Assembly (NCBI GenBank): GCA_947630015.1
Contig: CANRFY010000005.1
Location: 1-64,000, forward strand
Origin: an uncultured Clostridia bacterium
GTDB taxonomy: Bacteria; Bacillota; Clostridia; Oscillospirales; CAG-272
Direction of reading: 5' to 3'
DNA: 64,000 nt
Shown here piece by piece: positions 18,511 to 28,604 of this stretch; the first letter of the stretch is position 1, and every line of letters starts with the position of its first letter. Under the pieces are notes generated by a model that saw only the letters and a program-made list of their open reading frames with translations, did no database searches and was not told where the DNA came from. Position numbers and translations under genes: made by a program.

Positions 18511-19665
18511 TCAGCCGCCAATCTTCATCTGCGCGACGACGTTGTTTTTCAAATGCTCGTTGTGCTTGTCCACGATATTGTGAATCTTGACGGCGGGATC
18601 GAGCAGTCCGCTGATCGTCTCGTCCTGATTGAGCGTGTCCACGAGCAGCGCCACATATTTGCACATATTGACGTCCGCATACCATTCGCGGGCGAGCAGC
18701 TCGTCGGTGCGGTAAATGAGATTCGTCGTGAAGATGCGCGTGAACATTCCCTCGCTGTACGCGCGGTCGAACTCGGAGAGGCCGGCCGTGAACAGTCCGA
18801 ACGTGGCGAACACGTAAATATGCGCCGCGCCGCGCGACTTGAGCTGGCGGCACACGTCTATCATCGAATCGCCCGTCGCGATCATATCGTCAACGACGAT
18901 GACGTCCATCCCCGCAAGATCGCGGCCGAGATATTCGTGCGCCAAGATCGGATTGCGTCCGTTTACGATGCGCGTGAAATCGCGGCGTTTATGGAACATT
19001 CCAAGCTCGATGCCGAGTACGGAGCTGTAATAAATGCAGCGCGACATGGCGCCCTCGTCGGGCGACACAACCATTATATCGTCGGGGGACAGCGAAATGT
19101 CGGGGAATTCGCGCAGAAGCGCTTTTATCATCTGATAGTTGGGGTGTACGTTTTCAAATCCCGAAAGCGGGATCGCGTTCTGTACGCTCGGATTGTGCGC
19201 GTCAAACGTGATTATGTTCGATACGCCGACGTTGACAAGCTCGGAGAGCGCTATCGCGCAGTCGAGCGATTCGCGCGCGGAGCGCTTGTCCTGTCTGCCC
19301 TCGTACAGCATCGGCATCACAACGTTTATCCTGTGCGCCTTGCCGCCGATCGCGCCGATTATGCGCTTGAGGTCCTGAAAATGGTCGTCGGGACTCATGC
19401 GCGTTTCGACGCCGTACATCTGATATGTCACGCCGTAGTTGAACATATCCGCGATAATATATACGTCGTGACCGCGAAGCGACTCGTAAATGAGTCCCTT
19501 TCCCTCTCCGGAACCGAACCTCGGGCAATCCGTATGCACGATATAGCCGTCGGTGTCTCTCTCTCCCTTGCGCCATTCACGGATCCAGCCGTCGACCTCG
19601 TTCGTGAAGGCCTCGCAGCCTCTCATCCCTATAAGACTGAGTTCTCCGTTGATACAAGCGTTCAT
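18511..19665 (-). CDS. Ribose-phosphate pyrophosphokinase (long clostridial-type variant)
   Basis: PRPP-binding VVDDMIATGDSMIDVCRQL; FDAHNPSVQNAI; start MNACINGELSLIG. Confidence 0.88.
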   Translation of the reverse strand: MNACINGELSLIGMRGCEAFTNEVDGWIREWRKGERDTDGYIVHTDCPRFGSGEGKGLIYESLRGHDVYIIADMFNYGVTYQMYGVETRMSPDDHFQDLKRIIGAIGGKAHRINVVMPMLYEGRQDKRSARESLDCAIALSELVNVGVSNIITFDAHNPSVQNAIPLSGFENVHPNYQMIKALLREFPDISLSPDDIMVVSPDEGAMSRCIYYSSVLGIELGMFHKRRDFTRIVNGRNPILAHEYLGRDLAGMDVIVVDDMIATGDSMIDVCRQLKSRGAAHIYVFATFGLFTAGLSEFDRAYSEGMFTRIFTTNLIYRTDELLAREWYADVNMCKYVALLVDTLNQDETISGLLDPAVKIHNIVDKHNEHLKNNVVAQMKIGG

Positions 19666-19909
19666 GTCATTTTCCCTCCGAGGATATTCTGTTATCAATT
19701 GTGGATATCGGCCGCCCCGCTCCCCGGGGCTTTGAATGCTTTATCTCTTCATCCTGAACCATATACAATATTGTTTTGCTCGATTCGCACCACGGCGTTG
19801 CCACCGCATCTACTCCGTGTATATGCAGCAGTTACACTGTATTTACACTGGCATCTACGCCGCAGTAACGCTTTGTTTCTACGCCGTGTTTACGCCGCAG
19901 TAACGCCGT

Positions 19910-20462
19910 GTTTATTAAAACAGAAATTTCTACCTTACTATCTTGTCGCCGTGAAACGGCGACATTAATCAATTGAAATTTATGTTTCAATAAATGCTTC
20001 CTTAAACTGTCGTCGCCGTGAAACGGCGACATTGACATCCCCAGCATTTATTATAACAGAAATTTCTACCTTATTTCCTCGTCGCCCGTAGGGCGACATA
20101 TAATGATTGAAATTTATGTTTCAATAAATGCTTCCTTAAATTGTCGTCGCCGTGAAACGGCGACATTGACATCCCCAGCATTTATTATAACAGAAATTTC
20201 TACCTTATTCTTTCGTCGCCCGCAGGGCGACATATAATGATTGAAATTTATGTTTCAATAAATGCTTCCTTAAACTGTCGTCGCCGTGAAACGGCGACAT
20301 TGACATCCCCAGCATTTATTATAACAGAAATTTCTACCTTATTTTCTCGTCGCCCGCAGGGCGACATATAACGATTGAAATTTATGTTTCAATAAATGCT
20401 TCCTTAAACTGTCGTCGCCGTGAAACGGCGACATTGACATCCCCAGCATTTATTATAACATA
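19910..20462. repeat. Tandem array, exact 134-bp period, about 4.1 copies, each with two GTCGCC/GGCGAC hairpins
   Basis: Anchor positions at 19910, 20044, 20178, 20312, 20446 (spacing exactly 134); unit gcatttattataacagaaatttctaccttattctttcgtcgcccgcagggcgacatataatgattgaaatttatgtttcaataaatgcttccttaaactgtcgtcgccgtgaaacggcgacattgacatcccca. Confidence 0.95.
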
Positions 20463-20589
20463 AAATTCTTCAAAGGAAAACATTTTGTCAAAACAAAAAG
20501 TCAATTTTATGTTTTCTACATATAAACGGTTGCAGGGAGGCGTTATTTTTGCTATAATATCCACAAATCATGTGCAGTGAGGATGCAAT

Positions 20590-21135
20590 ATGATAAAGGA
20601 CTACGTAAAATTTCTGCTCGTAAAGCTGCTGCTCGTCGCTTTTGCCGCGTTCGGCTCGGGGCTGTCGGCACTGCTGTTCTCATTCACCGTCGGCGAGCGC
20701 ACCGATCCCACGTTTGCGTTCATCATAACAAACGCCCTGCCGTCGTTTATTTTCTTCGCGTTTATCTTCAGCTTCGCCGCAAAAATAAAAAAACGCGCAA
20801 TTAAGCCCGATGCGCGCTACTGCGCGCTGTTCGCGGCGCGCGAGGCGTCGGTTTACGCCATATTCATGATCCCCGTATCGATCGCGGCGGCGCTGTCAAA
20901 ATCGTCCGTCGTTCAAGCTCTGCTCGCGCCGCATATGATCCTGCGCTCGCTCGGATGCGGCATTATCGTCAACTATGCGGGCGTCGTTCTTCTGTACGCC
21001 GCGCTGTCGCTGACAGCGCATATCACAGGCAAAAACAGAGCCGCGGGTCCGGACGCCGCCGCGTCCGACGACGGCGATAATGATAATGATGAGGAAAGAC
21101 AGGAGGAAACAGACAATGACACCGAAAACGGTTAA
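20590..21135 (+). CDS. Hypothetical membrane protein with acidic C-terminal tail
   Basis: 181 aa, about 4 TM; tail ASDDGDNDNDEERQEETDNDTENG. Confidence 0.6.
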   Translation: MIKDYVKFLLVKLLLVAFAAFGSGLSALLFSFTVGERTDPTFAFIITNALPSFIFFAFIFSFAAKIKKRAIKPDARYCALFAAREASVYAIFMIPVSIAAALSKSSVVQALLAPHMILRSLGCGIIVNYAGVVLLYAALSLTAHITGKNRAAGPDAAASDDGDNDNDEERQEETDNDTENG

Positions 21136-22039
21136 GCTTCCCGCGCCGCTGTTCCGCGATCCCATATACGACTCCCCGACCGATCCCGTCATAATCGAGA
21201 CTGACGACGGGTTCTATATGTTCTACACTCAGCGCCGCTCATCCGAATTCGGGATCGGCGTGTCGACGATCCACGGCACCGAGATCGGCATCGCGACGTC
21301 TGCGGACGGCGCGCGCTGGCTGTATCGCGGCGTTTGCGAAGGCTTGCGGTTCGAGCATGGCACAAATACGTTCTGGGCGCCGGAGATAATCTTTGCGCGG
21401 GGCGAATATCATATGTACTGCTCCTATGTGCGCGGCGTTCCGACCGATTGGGGATGGGAGCGGCATATCGTACATTATACGTCGCGCGACCTGTGGGAAT
21501 GGAAATTCGTCGGAATCATCCCGCTGTCCTCTGATCGCGTGATCGACGCGTGCGTATATGAGATCGCCCCGGGACTATATAAAATGTGGTACAAAAACGA
21601 GGCCGGCGGCTCCCATACGGACGCCGCCGTCAGCTGCGACTTGTATAATTGGGAATTCGTCGGCTCCGAGATCACGGACTGCTCCCACGAGGGGCCGAAC
21701 GTATTTTCATTTGCGGGCAAAAATTTCATGATAACTGATACATGGCGCGGTCAGGCTGTCTATACCTCCGACGATTTCACGCACTGGACACGTCAGCCGT
21801 CGATGCTGCTTGACAGCTCGGGCGCGCGGGAACTCGACTACGGGTTCGGCCATCACGCCGACGTGCTTATCCGCGGCGAGCGTGCGTATATAGTCTATTT
21901 CACGCATCCGTACAGGAAAGGCTCGCCGGTTGAGGACCCGTCGCGCGATCTGCGCACGTCGGTTCAGATCGCGGAGCTTCACTATGACGGCGAGCGCCTT
22001 TACTGCGATCGGGACGACGAGGTCTCGTTCGATATCTGA
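21116..22039 (+). CDS. Glycosyl hydrolase family 43-like (five-bladed beta-propeller) protein
   Basis: LFRDPIYDSPTDPVIIETDDGFYMFYTQRR...FWAPEIIFARGEYHMYCS; start at MTPKTVKLP. Confidence 0.75.
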   Translation: MTPKTVKLPAPLFRDPIYDSPTDPVIIETDDGFYMFYTQRRSSEFGIGVSTIHGTEIGIATSADGARWLYRGVCEGLRFEHGTNTFWAPEIIFARGEYHMYCSYVRGVPTDWGWERHIVHYTSRDLWEWKFVGIIPLSSDRVIDACVYEIAPGLYKMWYKNEAGGSHTDAAVSCDLYNWEFVGSEITDCSHEGPNVFSFAGKNFMITDTWRGQAVYTSDDFTHWTRQPSMLLDSSGARELDYGFGHHADVLIRGERAYIVYFTHPYRKGSPVEDPSRDLRTSVQIAELHYDGERLYCDRDDEVSFDI

Positions 22040-22728
22040 CCGTCGGCCTTGGCCGACAGCACATACAGTATCCCGTCCGCGACGCGGAATTTTATCTCGT
22101 ATCCCGCGTACCGCATCCCGTATATCCGCTCGGGATCGATTTGATACGACGGACGCGGATCAGACGACAAAACGCCATACAGCGCCGCGCGCTTTTCTTC
22201 GGGTATCGCCGAGAGCGCGCGGCGCTCGTCGTTTACCTTGAGCGAATATCCGGCGTATTCGTCCGAAAACGATCCATTCGCGTCGGGATGGCTGTCGAAC
22301 GCCGGAAGATACGGCTTTATATCGTATATCGGCGTGCCGTCCGCAAGATCGGCGCCGCCGACGATCAAAACGGGCGCGCCGCGCCTGCCATAGTCGATGC
22401 TGATCAGCCGCACGGATGAAAGTCCGAGTCCGTTCGGCCTGTACGGCGAGCGCGTCGCGAACACTCCGACGCGTTCGTTGCCGCCGAGACGCGGCGGCCG
22501 CACCGTCGGGCGGAATTGCTCGTTATCGGTCAGCGAAAAGCCCCAGACGAGCCAAACGTGCGAGAATCCCTCAAGGCCGCGCACGGCCTCGATCCGTCTG
22601 TACTCCGGCTCGAATACGATCTCGCCGCGCAGCTCGGGCGCAAGCCCGCTCTGCCTCGGCACGCCGAATTTATCGGGAAAATCTGTCTTTATGCGCGCTA
22701 TCGGGCGTATGACTTTGTTCATCGGCAT
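22000..22728 (-). CDS. trmO: tRNA (N6-threonylcarbamoyladenosine(37)-N6)-methyltransferase TrmO
   Basis: LEGFSHVWLVWGFS...RPPRLGGNERVGVFATRSPYRPNGLGLSSVRL. Confidence 0.92.
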   Translation of the reverse strand: MPMNKVIRPIARIKTDFPDKFGVPRQSGLAPELRGEIVFEPEYRRIEAVRGLEGFSHVWLVWGFSLTDNEQFRPTVRPPRLGGNERVGVFATRSPYRPNGLGLSSVRLISIDYGRRGAPVLIVGGADLADGTPIYDIKPYLPAFDSHPDANGSFSDEYAGYSLKVNDERRALSAIPEEKRAALYGVLSSDPRPSYQIDPERIYGMRYAGYEIKFRVADGILYVLSAKADGQISNETSSSRSQ

Positions 22729-22907
22729 CTCCTCGCTTTCGGCGCTCGATTTCTCATCTTGTCAATTATACATCAACCGAATAAAAAGCACAAGATTCAA
22801 AATATTTTACAAAACCTATGGAAATTATTTTATGTTTGTTGTATAATGTTTAGGGCGGTTTTTGCCGTCCGCAGCCAATAAACAATTCCGAAAGGCCGAA
22901 CCGTGCG

Positions 22908-24980
22908 ATGAAGCTGTTACACAAAATCATAGTCATATTCGCCGCAGCAGCGGCAGCCTCGCTATTTATTATCGGCGTCGCAGCCGCCGGCGCCGCGGAT
23001 TCCCCGTCCGTGCTTGTCACAGACAAAGCGTCCGGCCTTGAGTATGCGATCAAGCCGTATACCGCGAACAGCAGAAATTATTTCTTTCTGCCGTCATGCC
23101 TCGACCGATCGAAGCTGTCGTTTTTCGACGGAAGATCAACGTCGACAGTCGACGCCTCGACGGGCAAATTTTCCGGCGGCGGCACGAGCTACAACGTCGT
23201 AAAGGGGACGTACACAAAGGCGGTGTTCATCACCCTCGACGGCGGCGACCGCGCGTTCGTCGACGTCTGCCGCGATAAAAACAACACGGCGGAGGGGCAG
23301 ATCGCCGTCGTCGACGGCGACGGGACCGTCAGATACAACGGCGGACTTGAAAAATTCAAGGGTCACGGACTCACCTCGTTCGTCCCGTCCGGCCATACGA
23401 ACGTGAAGAATTCATACAACATCAAGCTCGAATCGAAGTCGGAGCTTGTGGACGGATCGGGCAAGATCAAAAAATGGGTGCTGCTCTCGCCGCGTCTTAA
23501 CGACGGCGGCCGCGACAGCTCCGGCCTTTCTCAGCTGTTCGCGTTCACCACGTATACAAGGCTCGTGGACGGCCGCTACTGCGGCGTCGTCGGCGAATAC
23601 GTCGATCTTTACGTAAACGGCGATTATCGCGGCGTCTATATCCTGTGCGAGCGGATGAACGCCGGAGGCGCCGTCGAGGTGAACGATCTTGAAAAATTCG
23701 TGACCGGCAGCGGAGATTTCAAAACAGTAACGACAAGCTCGCCGCGCGGCGACGCCGCGATCGACGCCGGCGTCCGTCAGTACACGTTCAACAACGGCAC
23801 AAGGCTCGAGGAAGGCGGCGATATTACGGGCGGATACGTGCTTGAGGTCATGCACGAGATGTACGAGGACTGCGGATTCATAACGGAGCGCGGCGTTCCG
23901 TTCCACATCAAAACGCCCGAGGTCTGCACGCAGAGAATGGTGCAGTACATAGCCGCGTATGTTCAGGGCTTCGAGGATGCGATCTATTCCGAAACGGGAT
24001 ATAACGAAGAGGGCAAGCACTACTCCGAGTACGCCGATCTCGACAGTCTCGCCGATATGATGCTCATCTACGCGTTTTTCGAGAATTTTGAATATTTCCG
24101 CACAAGCACGTATCTCTACAAGGACGCCGACGGCACCGATCACAGCCGGCTTACGTTCGGTCCCGTATGGGATTTCGAGACGACGCTGTACGATCTTCAC
24201 GATCCGTCCTTCTTCGGCACCGCGAGCTGGTTCACGTATTTCGTCTATCAGCAGTACATATGGAGCGAGCAACTGTTCCGGCACGGCGATTTCATGGAGG
24301 CAATGTACCGTGAAAACGAGCGTCTGCGCACTTCCCTTGACGAGGTAATACCGGTCATCGCGGATAAGGTCGAACGCATAAAGCAGTCGGAGGAGATGAG
24401 TATGCGCCGCTGGGGCGCGAACGGCTACAACGAGACCGCCGCGGCGTATATTGACGCCGTGAAATACAGGTACGATAACTGGTTTAACAATTTATGGTCG
24501 AACGACAATCTCTTGTATCTTTCGATCGATCATGTAGTGAACGACGACGGAACCATAACCTTGACGGCCGATGTCGGCGGCAAATCCGAATACTACGTCT
24601 TGTGGTATAAGGTCAAGGGCTCCGATCTGACGAAGGGTTCGCTTTACGCCAACAGATCGAATACGATCACGGTGCCGTCGGACGGCTCGCTCTATTACTG
24701 CGTCACGTCTGGCGGGAATATCGGCTATCAGCAGGACGCCTACGGCGAGATATTCTCAAATCCCACGATCAAGATGTATTCCGCGCCAATCAAAGCAGAC
24801 GCGGAGGCGCTGCGTCCGCCTGAAACGGAGCCGCCCGCCGCCGATACAACTACGCCTGAAGCGGAGCCGTCCGCATCAGAGGGCGGATGCGGCTCTGCGC
24901 TCGGCGCATGGGCGACCGCCGCCGCCGGTCTTGCTGTTTTCGCCGCCGCTGTGATTGGGAAAAAACGGCGCGCCGGATAA
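22908..24980 (+). CDS. CotH kinase family protein (secreted, C-terminal TM anchor)
   Basis: Signal peptide; VGEYVDLYVNGDYRGVYILCERM; LTFGPVWDFETTLYD; C-terminal TM + KKRRAG. Confidence 0.85.
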   Translation: MKLLHKIIVIFAAAAAASLFIIGVAAAGAADSPSVLVTDKASGLEYAIKPYTANSRNYFFLPSCLDRSKLSFFDGRSTSTVDASTGKFSGGGTSYNVVKGTYTKAVFITLDGGDRAFVDVCRDKNNTAEGQIAVVDGDGTVRYNGGLEKFKGHGLTSFVPSGHTNVKNSYNIKLESKSELVDGSGKIKKWVLLSPRLNDGGRDSSGLSQLFAFTTYTRLVDGRYCGVVGEYVDLYVNGDYRGVYILCERMNAGGAVEVNDLEKFVTGSGDFKTVTTSSPRGDAAIDAGVRQYTFNNGTRLEEGGDITGGYVLEVMHEMYEDCGFITERGVPFHIKTPEVCTQRMVQYIAAYVQGFEDAIYSETGYNEEGKHYSEYADLDSLADMMLIYAFFENFEYFRTSTYLYKDADGTDHSRLTFGPVWDFETTLYDLHDPSFFGTASWFTYFVYQQYIWSEQLFRHGDFMEAMYRENERLRTSLDEVIPVIADKVERIKQSEEMSMRRWGANGYNETAAAYIDAVKYRYDNWFNNLWSNDNLLYLSIDHVVNDDGTITLTADVGGKSEYYVLWYKVKGSDLTKGSLYANRSNTITVPSDGSLYYCVTSGGNIGYQQDAYGEIFSNPTIKMYSAPIKADAEALRPPETEPPAADTTTPEAEPSASEGGCGSALGAWATAAAGLAVFAAAVIGKKRRAG

Positions 24981-25025
24981 ACTTTGATAAGCTGTTCCAA
25001 TTTAAAATAAAAAGGAGAACAAAAA

Positions 25026-26147
25026 ATGGAATACCGCAAAATGGAAAAATTGGGAGTTTCGACTTCCCTGCTCGGGTTCGGATGTATGAGATTCACAAAC
25101 GACGCCGAGGGAAAGGTCGACAGGCAGAAGGCGTACGCGCTTCTTGACCGCGCATACGAGGCGGGCGTCAATTACTTCGATACCGCATACGTATATCTCG
25201 GCGGCGAGAGCGAAAAGATACTCGGCGAGGCTATGGCGAAGTATCCCCGCGACAGCTATTACGTCGCGACAAAGCTGCCGTGCTGGGATCTCAAATCGCC
25301 AGAGGACGCGGAGAAGATATTCGCCGAGCATCTCGAACGCCTCGGCATGGACTACATAGACTTCTATCTGCTCCACGCGATGAACCGCGGCAACTTCGAC
25401 CGCATCAATTCGCTCGGCATCGTCGACCGCTGCGCGAAGTGGCGCGACGAGGGCAAAATCCGCTATCTCGGCTTCTCGTTCCACGACAACTACGACGCGT
25501 TCGAGCATATCATCAACGCGCGCGACGACTGGGATTTCTGCCAAATTCAGTACAATTACATGGATCAGCATGATCAGGCGACGACGCGCGGCGTCGAGCT
25601 TTGCCAAAAGCGCGGCATCCCGCTGATCGTGATGGAACCCGTAAAGGGCGGCACGCTCGCGCGTCTGCCCGCCGACGCGGAAGCTCCGCTCCGCGCGATC
25701 GATCCCGACGCGTCCGACGCGTCGTGGGCGCTGCGCTGGGTCGGCTCGCACGACGGTGTGAAGGTCATCCTCTCTGGTATGAACGAACCCGAACAGTTAG
25801 AGGATAATCTTAAGACGTTCGGCGATTTTAAGCCGCTCGACGAACACGGCTTCGACGCCGTCGAACAGACGCGCAAAGTCATCCTCTCCCGCGTCCGCAA
25901 CGGCTGCACGGGCTGCCGCTACTGTATGCCATGCCCGGGCGGCGTCGACATCCCGCGCGTATTCGGCATATGGAATCAGTACGCGCGCTACGAGAACCGC
26001 CGCACCGCGGGCGATTTCAAACGTATGAAGCCCGAAACGAAGCCCGACGTCTGCCTCGAATGCGGCGCTTGCGAATCAAAATGCCCGCAGGGGCTTCACA
26101 TCATCGACGATCTCAAGCGCGCGAAGCGCGAGCTTGAATCAGTCTAA
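25026..26147 (+). CDS. Aldo/keto reductase with C-terminal 4Fe-4S ferredoxin-like domain
   Basis: LGFGCMRF...; CTGCRYCMPCPGGVDIP; CLECGACESKCPQGLHI. Confidence 0.93.
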   Translation: MEYRKMEKLGVSTSLLGFGCMRFTNDAEGKVDRQKAYALLDRAYEAGVNYFDTAYVYLGGESEKILGEAMAKYPRDSYYVATKLPCWDLKSPEDAEKIFAEHLERLGMDYIDFYLLHAMNRGNFDRINSLGIVDRCAKWRDEGKIRYLGFSFHDNYDAFEHIINARDDWDFCQIQYNYMDQHDQATTRGVELCQKRGIPLIVMEPVKGGTLARLPADAEAPLRAIDPDASDASWALRWVGSHDGVKVILSGMNEPEQLEDNLKTFGDFKPLDEHGFDAVEQTRKVILSRVRNGCTGCRYCMPCPGGVDIPRVFGIWNQYARYENRRTAGDFKRMKPETKPDVCLECGACESKCPQGLHIIDDLKRAKRELESV

Positions 26148-26157
26148 AGGAGATTTT

Positions 26158-27432
26158 ATGTGCAGCTGTGACGAACCGCTCCCCGAGTGGACGAAAAAAT
26201 ACAACATGAACGCCTACGAGCGCTTCCTCGATTATGTGTCGTATCCTACGACGTCGAGCGAGACGTCGGAGTCGACGCCGTCGACCGAATGGCAGCTTGC
26301 GCTCGCCCGCCGCATACGCGACGAGCTTGAATCGATCGGCCTTGACGATGTAAAGCTCGACGAATACGGCTATGTGTACGCGTGTCTGCCGGCGAGCGAA
26401 GGCATCCCCGACGACACGCCCGTGATCGGATTTATCGCTCATATGGACACGTCGGACGCCTGCTCCGGCGAGGGCGTCGTGCCGCAGATGGTGATATATT
26501 CTGGCGGCGACATCCTGTTGAATGAGGACGAATTCATCCTCATGCGCCGTGACGATCACCCGATCCTCGACAAATATCGGAATCAGTGCCTCATCTGCAC
26601 GGACGGCAAAACGCTGCTCGGCGCGGACGACAAGGCCGGCATCGCCGAGATAATCACCGCCGTCGACGATATTATCAAATCGGGCGAGCCGCACGGCCGC
26701 GTCATGCTCGCATTTACTCCCGACGAGGAGATCGGACGCGGCGCGGATCATTTCGACGTCGACGGATTCGGCGCAGATTTCGCCTACACCGTGGACGGCG
26801 GCGCGCCGGGCGAGCTTGAGTATGAATGCTTCAACGGCGCGGCGGCGACGGTGACGGTGCGCGGCGTATCGATGCATCCAGGGACGGCGAAGGGCAAGAT
26901 GAAAAACGCGTGCGCGATCGCGGCGAAGCTGCATTCGCTGCTGCCCCCCGACGAGGTCCCCGAAAAAACAGACGGGCGCGAGGGTTTCTTCCATCTCTGC
27001 TCGATGTCGGGCGACTGCGAAAACGCCGTGCTGCACTACATAATCCGCGATCACTCGGGCGAAATACTCGAGCGGCGCAAAGCGCAGATGCGCGATGCGG
27101 TCGAGGCGGTCAACCGCGAATACGGCATCGTCGCCGAGGTCGAGATCGTCGACACATACCGCAATATGGCGGAAATCCTTACAAAGCCGGAGAACGAACA
27201 TATCCTCGAACGCGCGCGCTCTGCGATGCGTTCGCTCGGTCTCGACGTCACGGAGCTGCCGATACGCGGCGGCACCGACGGCGCGCGGCTGTCGTTTATG
27301 GGGCTTCCCTGCCCGAATCTGCCGACAGGCGGCGTCAACTGTCATTCGCGCTTCGAGTTTCTGCCGCTTACCGATCTCACCGTCTGCACCGACATCGTCC
27401 GCCGCATCATAACGGACGCCGTCAAGGTGTGA
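26158..27432 (+). CDS. pepT: Peptidase T
   Basis: ERFLDYVSYPTTSSE...; GFIAHMDTSDACSGEGV; RGGTDGARLSFMGLPCPNLPTGGVNCHSRFE; RBS aaaggaga. Confidence 0.93.
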   Translation: MCSCDEPLPEWTKKYNMNAYERFLDYVSYPTTSSETSESTPSTEWQLALARRIRDELESIGLDDVKLDEYGYVYACLPASEGIPDDTPVIGFIAHMDTSDACSGEGVVPQMVIYSGGDILLNEDEFILMRRDDHPILDKYRNQCLICTDGKTLLGADDKAGIAEIITAVDDIIKSGEPHGRVMLAFTPDEEIGRGADHFDVDGFGADFAYTVDGGAPGELEYECFNGAAATVTVRGVSMHPGTAKGKMKNACAIAAKLHSLLPPDEVPEKTDGREGFFHLCSMSGDCENAVLHYIIRDHSGEILERRKAQMRDAVEAVNREYGIVAEVEIVDTYRNMAEILTKPENEHILERARSAMRSLGLDVTELPIRGGTDGARLSFMGLPCPNLPTGGVNCHSRFEFLPLTDLTVCTDIVRRIITDAVKV

Positions 27433-27474
27433 TTTTGCATCTGCGATCAGCCTTTCCTGCATAAATCGCGATCA

Positions 27475-27507
27475 ATGCCGCGGGATATTTCATCCCGCGG
27501 CATTTTT
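27475..27507 (+). terminator. Rho-independent terminator
   Basis: atgccgcgggat-atttc-atcccgcggcat-tttt. Confidence 0.85.
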
Positions 27508-27564
27508 GCACATATCAAAACTGCATAATCGCGCGCGTTTGTCTAAAATTATCGCCCGCGCTTA

Positions 27565-27593
27565 TTGACAAAACTGCACGGCGAATATATAAT
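27565..27593 (+). promoter_or_regulatory. Consensus sigma-A promoter of the hypE-hypD operon
   Basis: TTGACA-N17-TATAAT exactly. Confidence 0.85.
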
Positions 27594-27624
27594 GACAATG
27601 TATGAAAAATCGCGGAGGCATAAC

Positions 27625-28542
27625 ATGGCGGCGAACGCAACTGCAAATGTTTTTAACATACAGCGATTCTCCGTCCATGACGGCGACGGGATCAGAACGA
27701 CCGTGTTCTTCTCGGGATGTCCGCTGTCGTGTCTCTGGTGCCACAATCCCGAGGGCGAATCCGCGACGCCGTCGCTTCTTTATAACGCCGAAAAATGCGT
27801 CGGCTGCGGCAGATGCGCGGACGTATGCCCCAACGGCGCGATATCGTTATCGGGCGGACGAGCAGCGGAGGATTTCGCGCGGTGCGCCGCGTGCGGAGAA
27901 TGCGTTCCCGTATGTCAGGCGGACGCGCGCGCGATCGCGGGTAAGCCTATGACAGTCGACGAGATCGTCAAGGTTTGCGTCGCAGACAGGATGTTCTACG
28001 AGCAGTCGGGCGGCGGCGTCACCCTCTCCGGCGGCGAGGTAATGGCGAAGAGCCTCGATTTTCTGCTCCCGCTTCTGCGCGAGCTGCAATACGAGGATAT
28101 CGGCGTCAATATCGATACGAGCGGATATGCGCCGTATGAGAAATTCTCCGCCGTGCTGCCGTATACGGACGCATTTTTGTACGACATCAAATCTGTCGAC
28201 GGCGAGCTTCACCGGCGGCTTACAGGCGTCGACAACGCGCGGATTTTATCGAATCTGCGCGCGCTTTCCGACGACGGCGCGCGGATCATCATCCGCGTCC
28301 CCGTGATCGAGCCTGCCGCCAACTGCACCGAGGACGCCATGGACGCGCTCGCGCGCGTGCTTGACGGCGTTCGATACGAAAGAGTTCATCTTCTGCCGTA
28401 TCACAACACCGGCGTCTACAAGCGCAAGTCGCTCGGATGGCTGTCGTCGGACACGTTTGAGACGCCGTCCGGCGAGCTTATGGAAGCGCTGCGCGCGCGT
28501 CTTTCGGCGCGCGGCGTCCGCGACGTCCGCATCGGCGGATAA
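27625..28542 (+). CDS. hypE: Glycyl-radical enzyme activating enzyme (radical SAM, HypE-like)
   Basis: FSGCPLSCLWCHNPEG (CX3CX2C), two ferredoxin clusters CVGCGRCADVCPNGA/CAACGECVPVC; start moved to 27625 because the track start lies in the promoter. Confidence 0.88.
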   Translation: MAANATANVFNIQRFSVHDGDGIRTTVFFSGCPLSCLWCHNPEGESATPSLLYNAEKCVGCGRCADVCPNGAISLSGGRAAEDFARCAACGECVPVCQADARAIAGKPMTVDEIVKVCVADRMFYEQSGGGVTLSGGEVMAKSLDFLLPLLRELQYEDIGVNIDTSGYAPYEKFSAVLPYTDAFLYDIKSVDGELHRRLTGVDNARILSNLRALSDDGARIIIRVPVIEPAANCTEDAMDALARVLDGVRYERVHLLPYHNTGVYKRKSLGWLSSDTFETPSGELMEALRARLSARGVRDVRIGG

Positions 28543-28604
28543 AAAACTGCGATATTATCCCGAATGTTTACGCATAAAAATCGAAAGTAAGGAGTGATCT
28601 GTAC

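Noticed and set aside
18553-19968. 471-aa plus-strand ORF
   Set aside because: Antisense to the PRPP synthetase gene and running into the repeat region; composition typical of shadow ORFs in high-GC DNA.
19910-20462. CRISPR array
   Set aside because: Period is an exact 134 bp with no unique spacers, units are near-identical throughout, and no cas genes are present.
20382-20564. ORFs translating the repeat (VIINAGDVNVAVSRR...)
   Set aside because: Products simply reflect the 134-bp repeat read on the minus strand; similar peptides at 19832, 37301 and 37435 have the same origin.
26113-27462. 449-aa minus-strand ORF
   Set aside because: Antisense shadow of pepT; composition dominated by RRR/HH/VAA runs with no domain.
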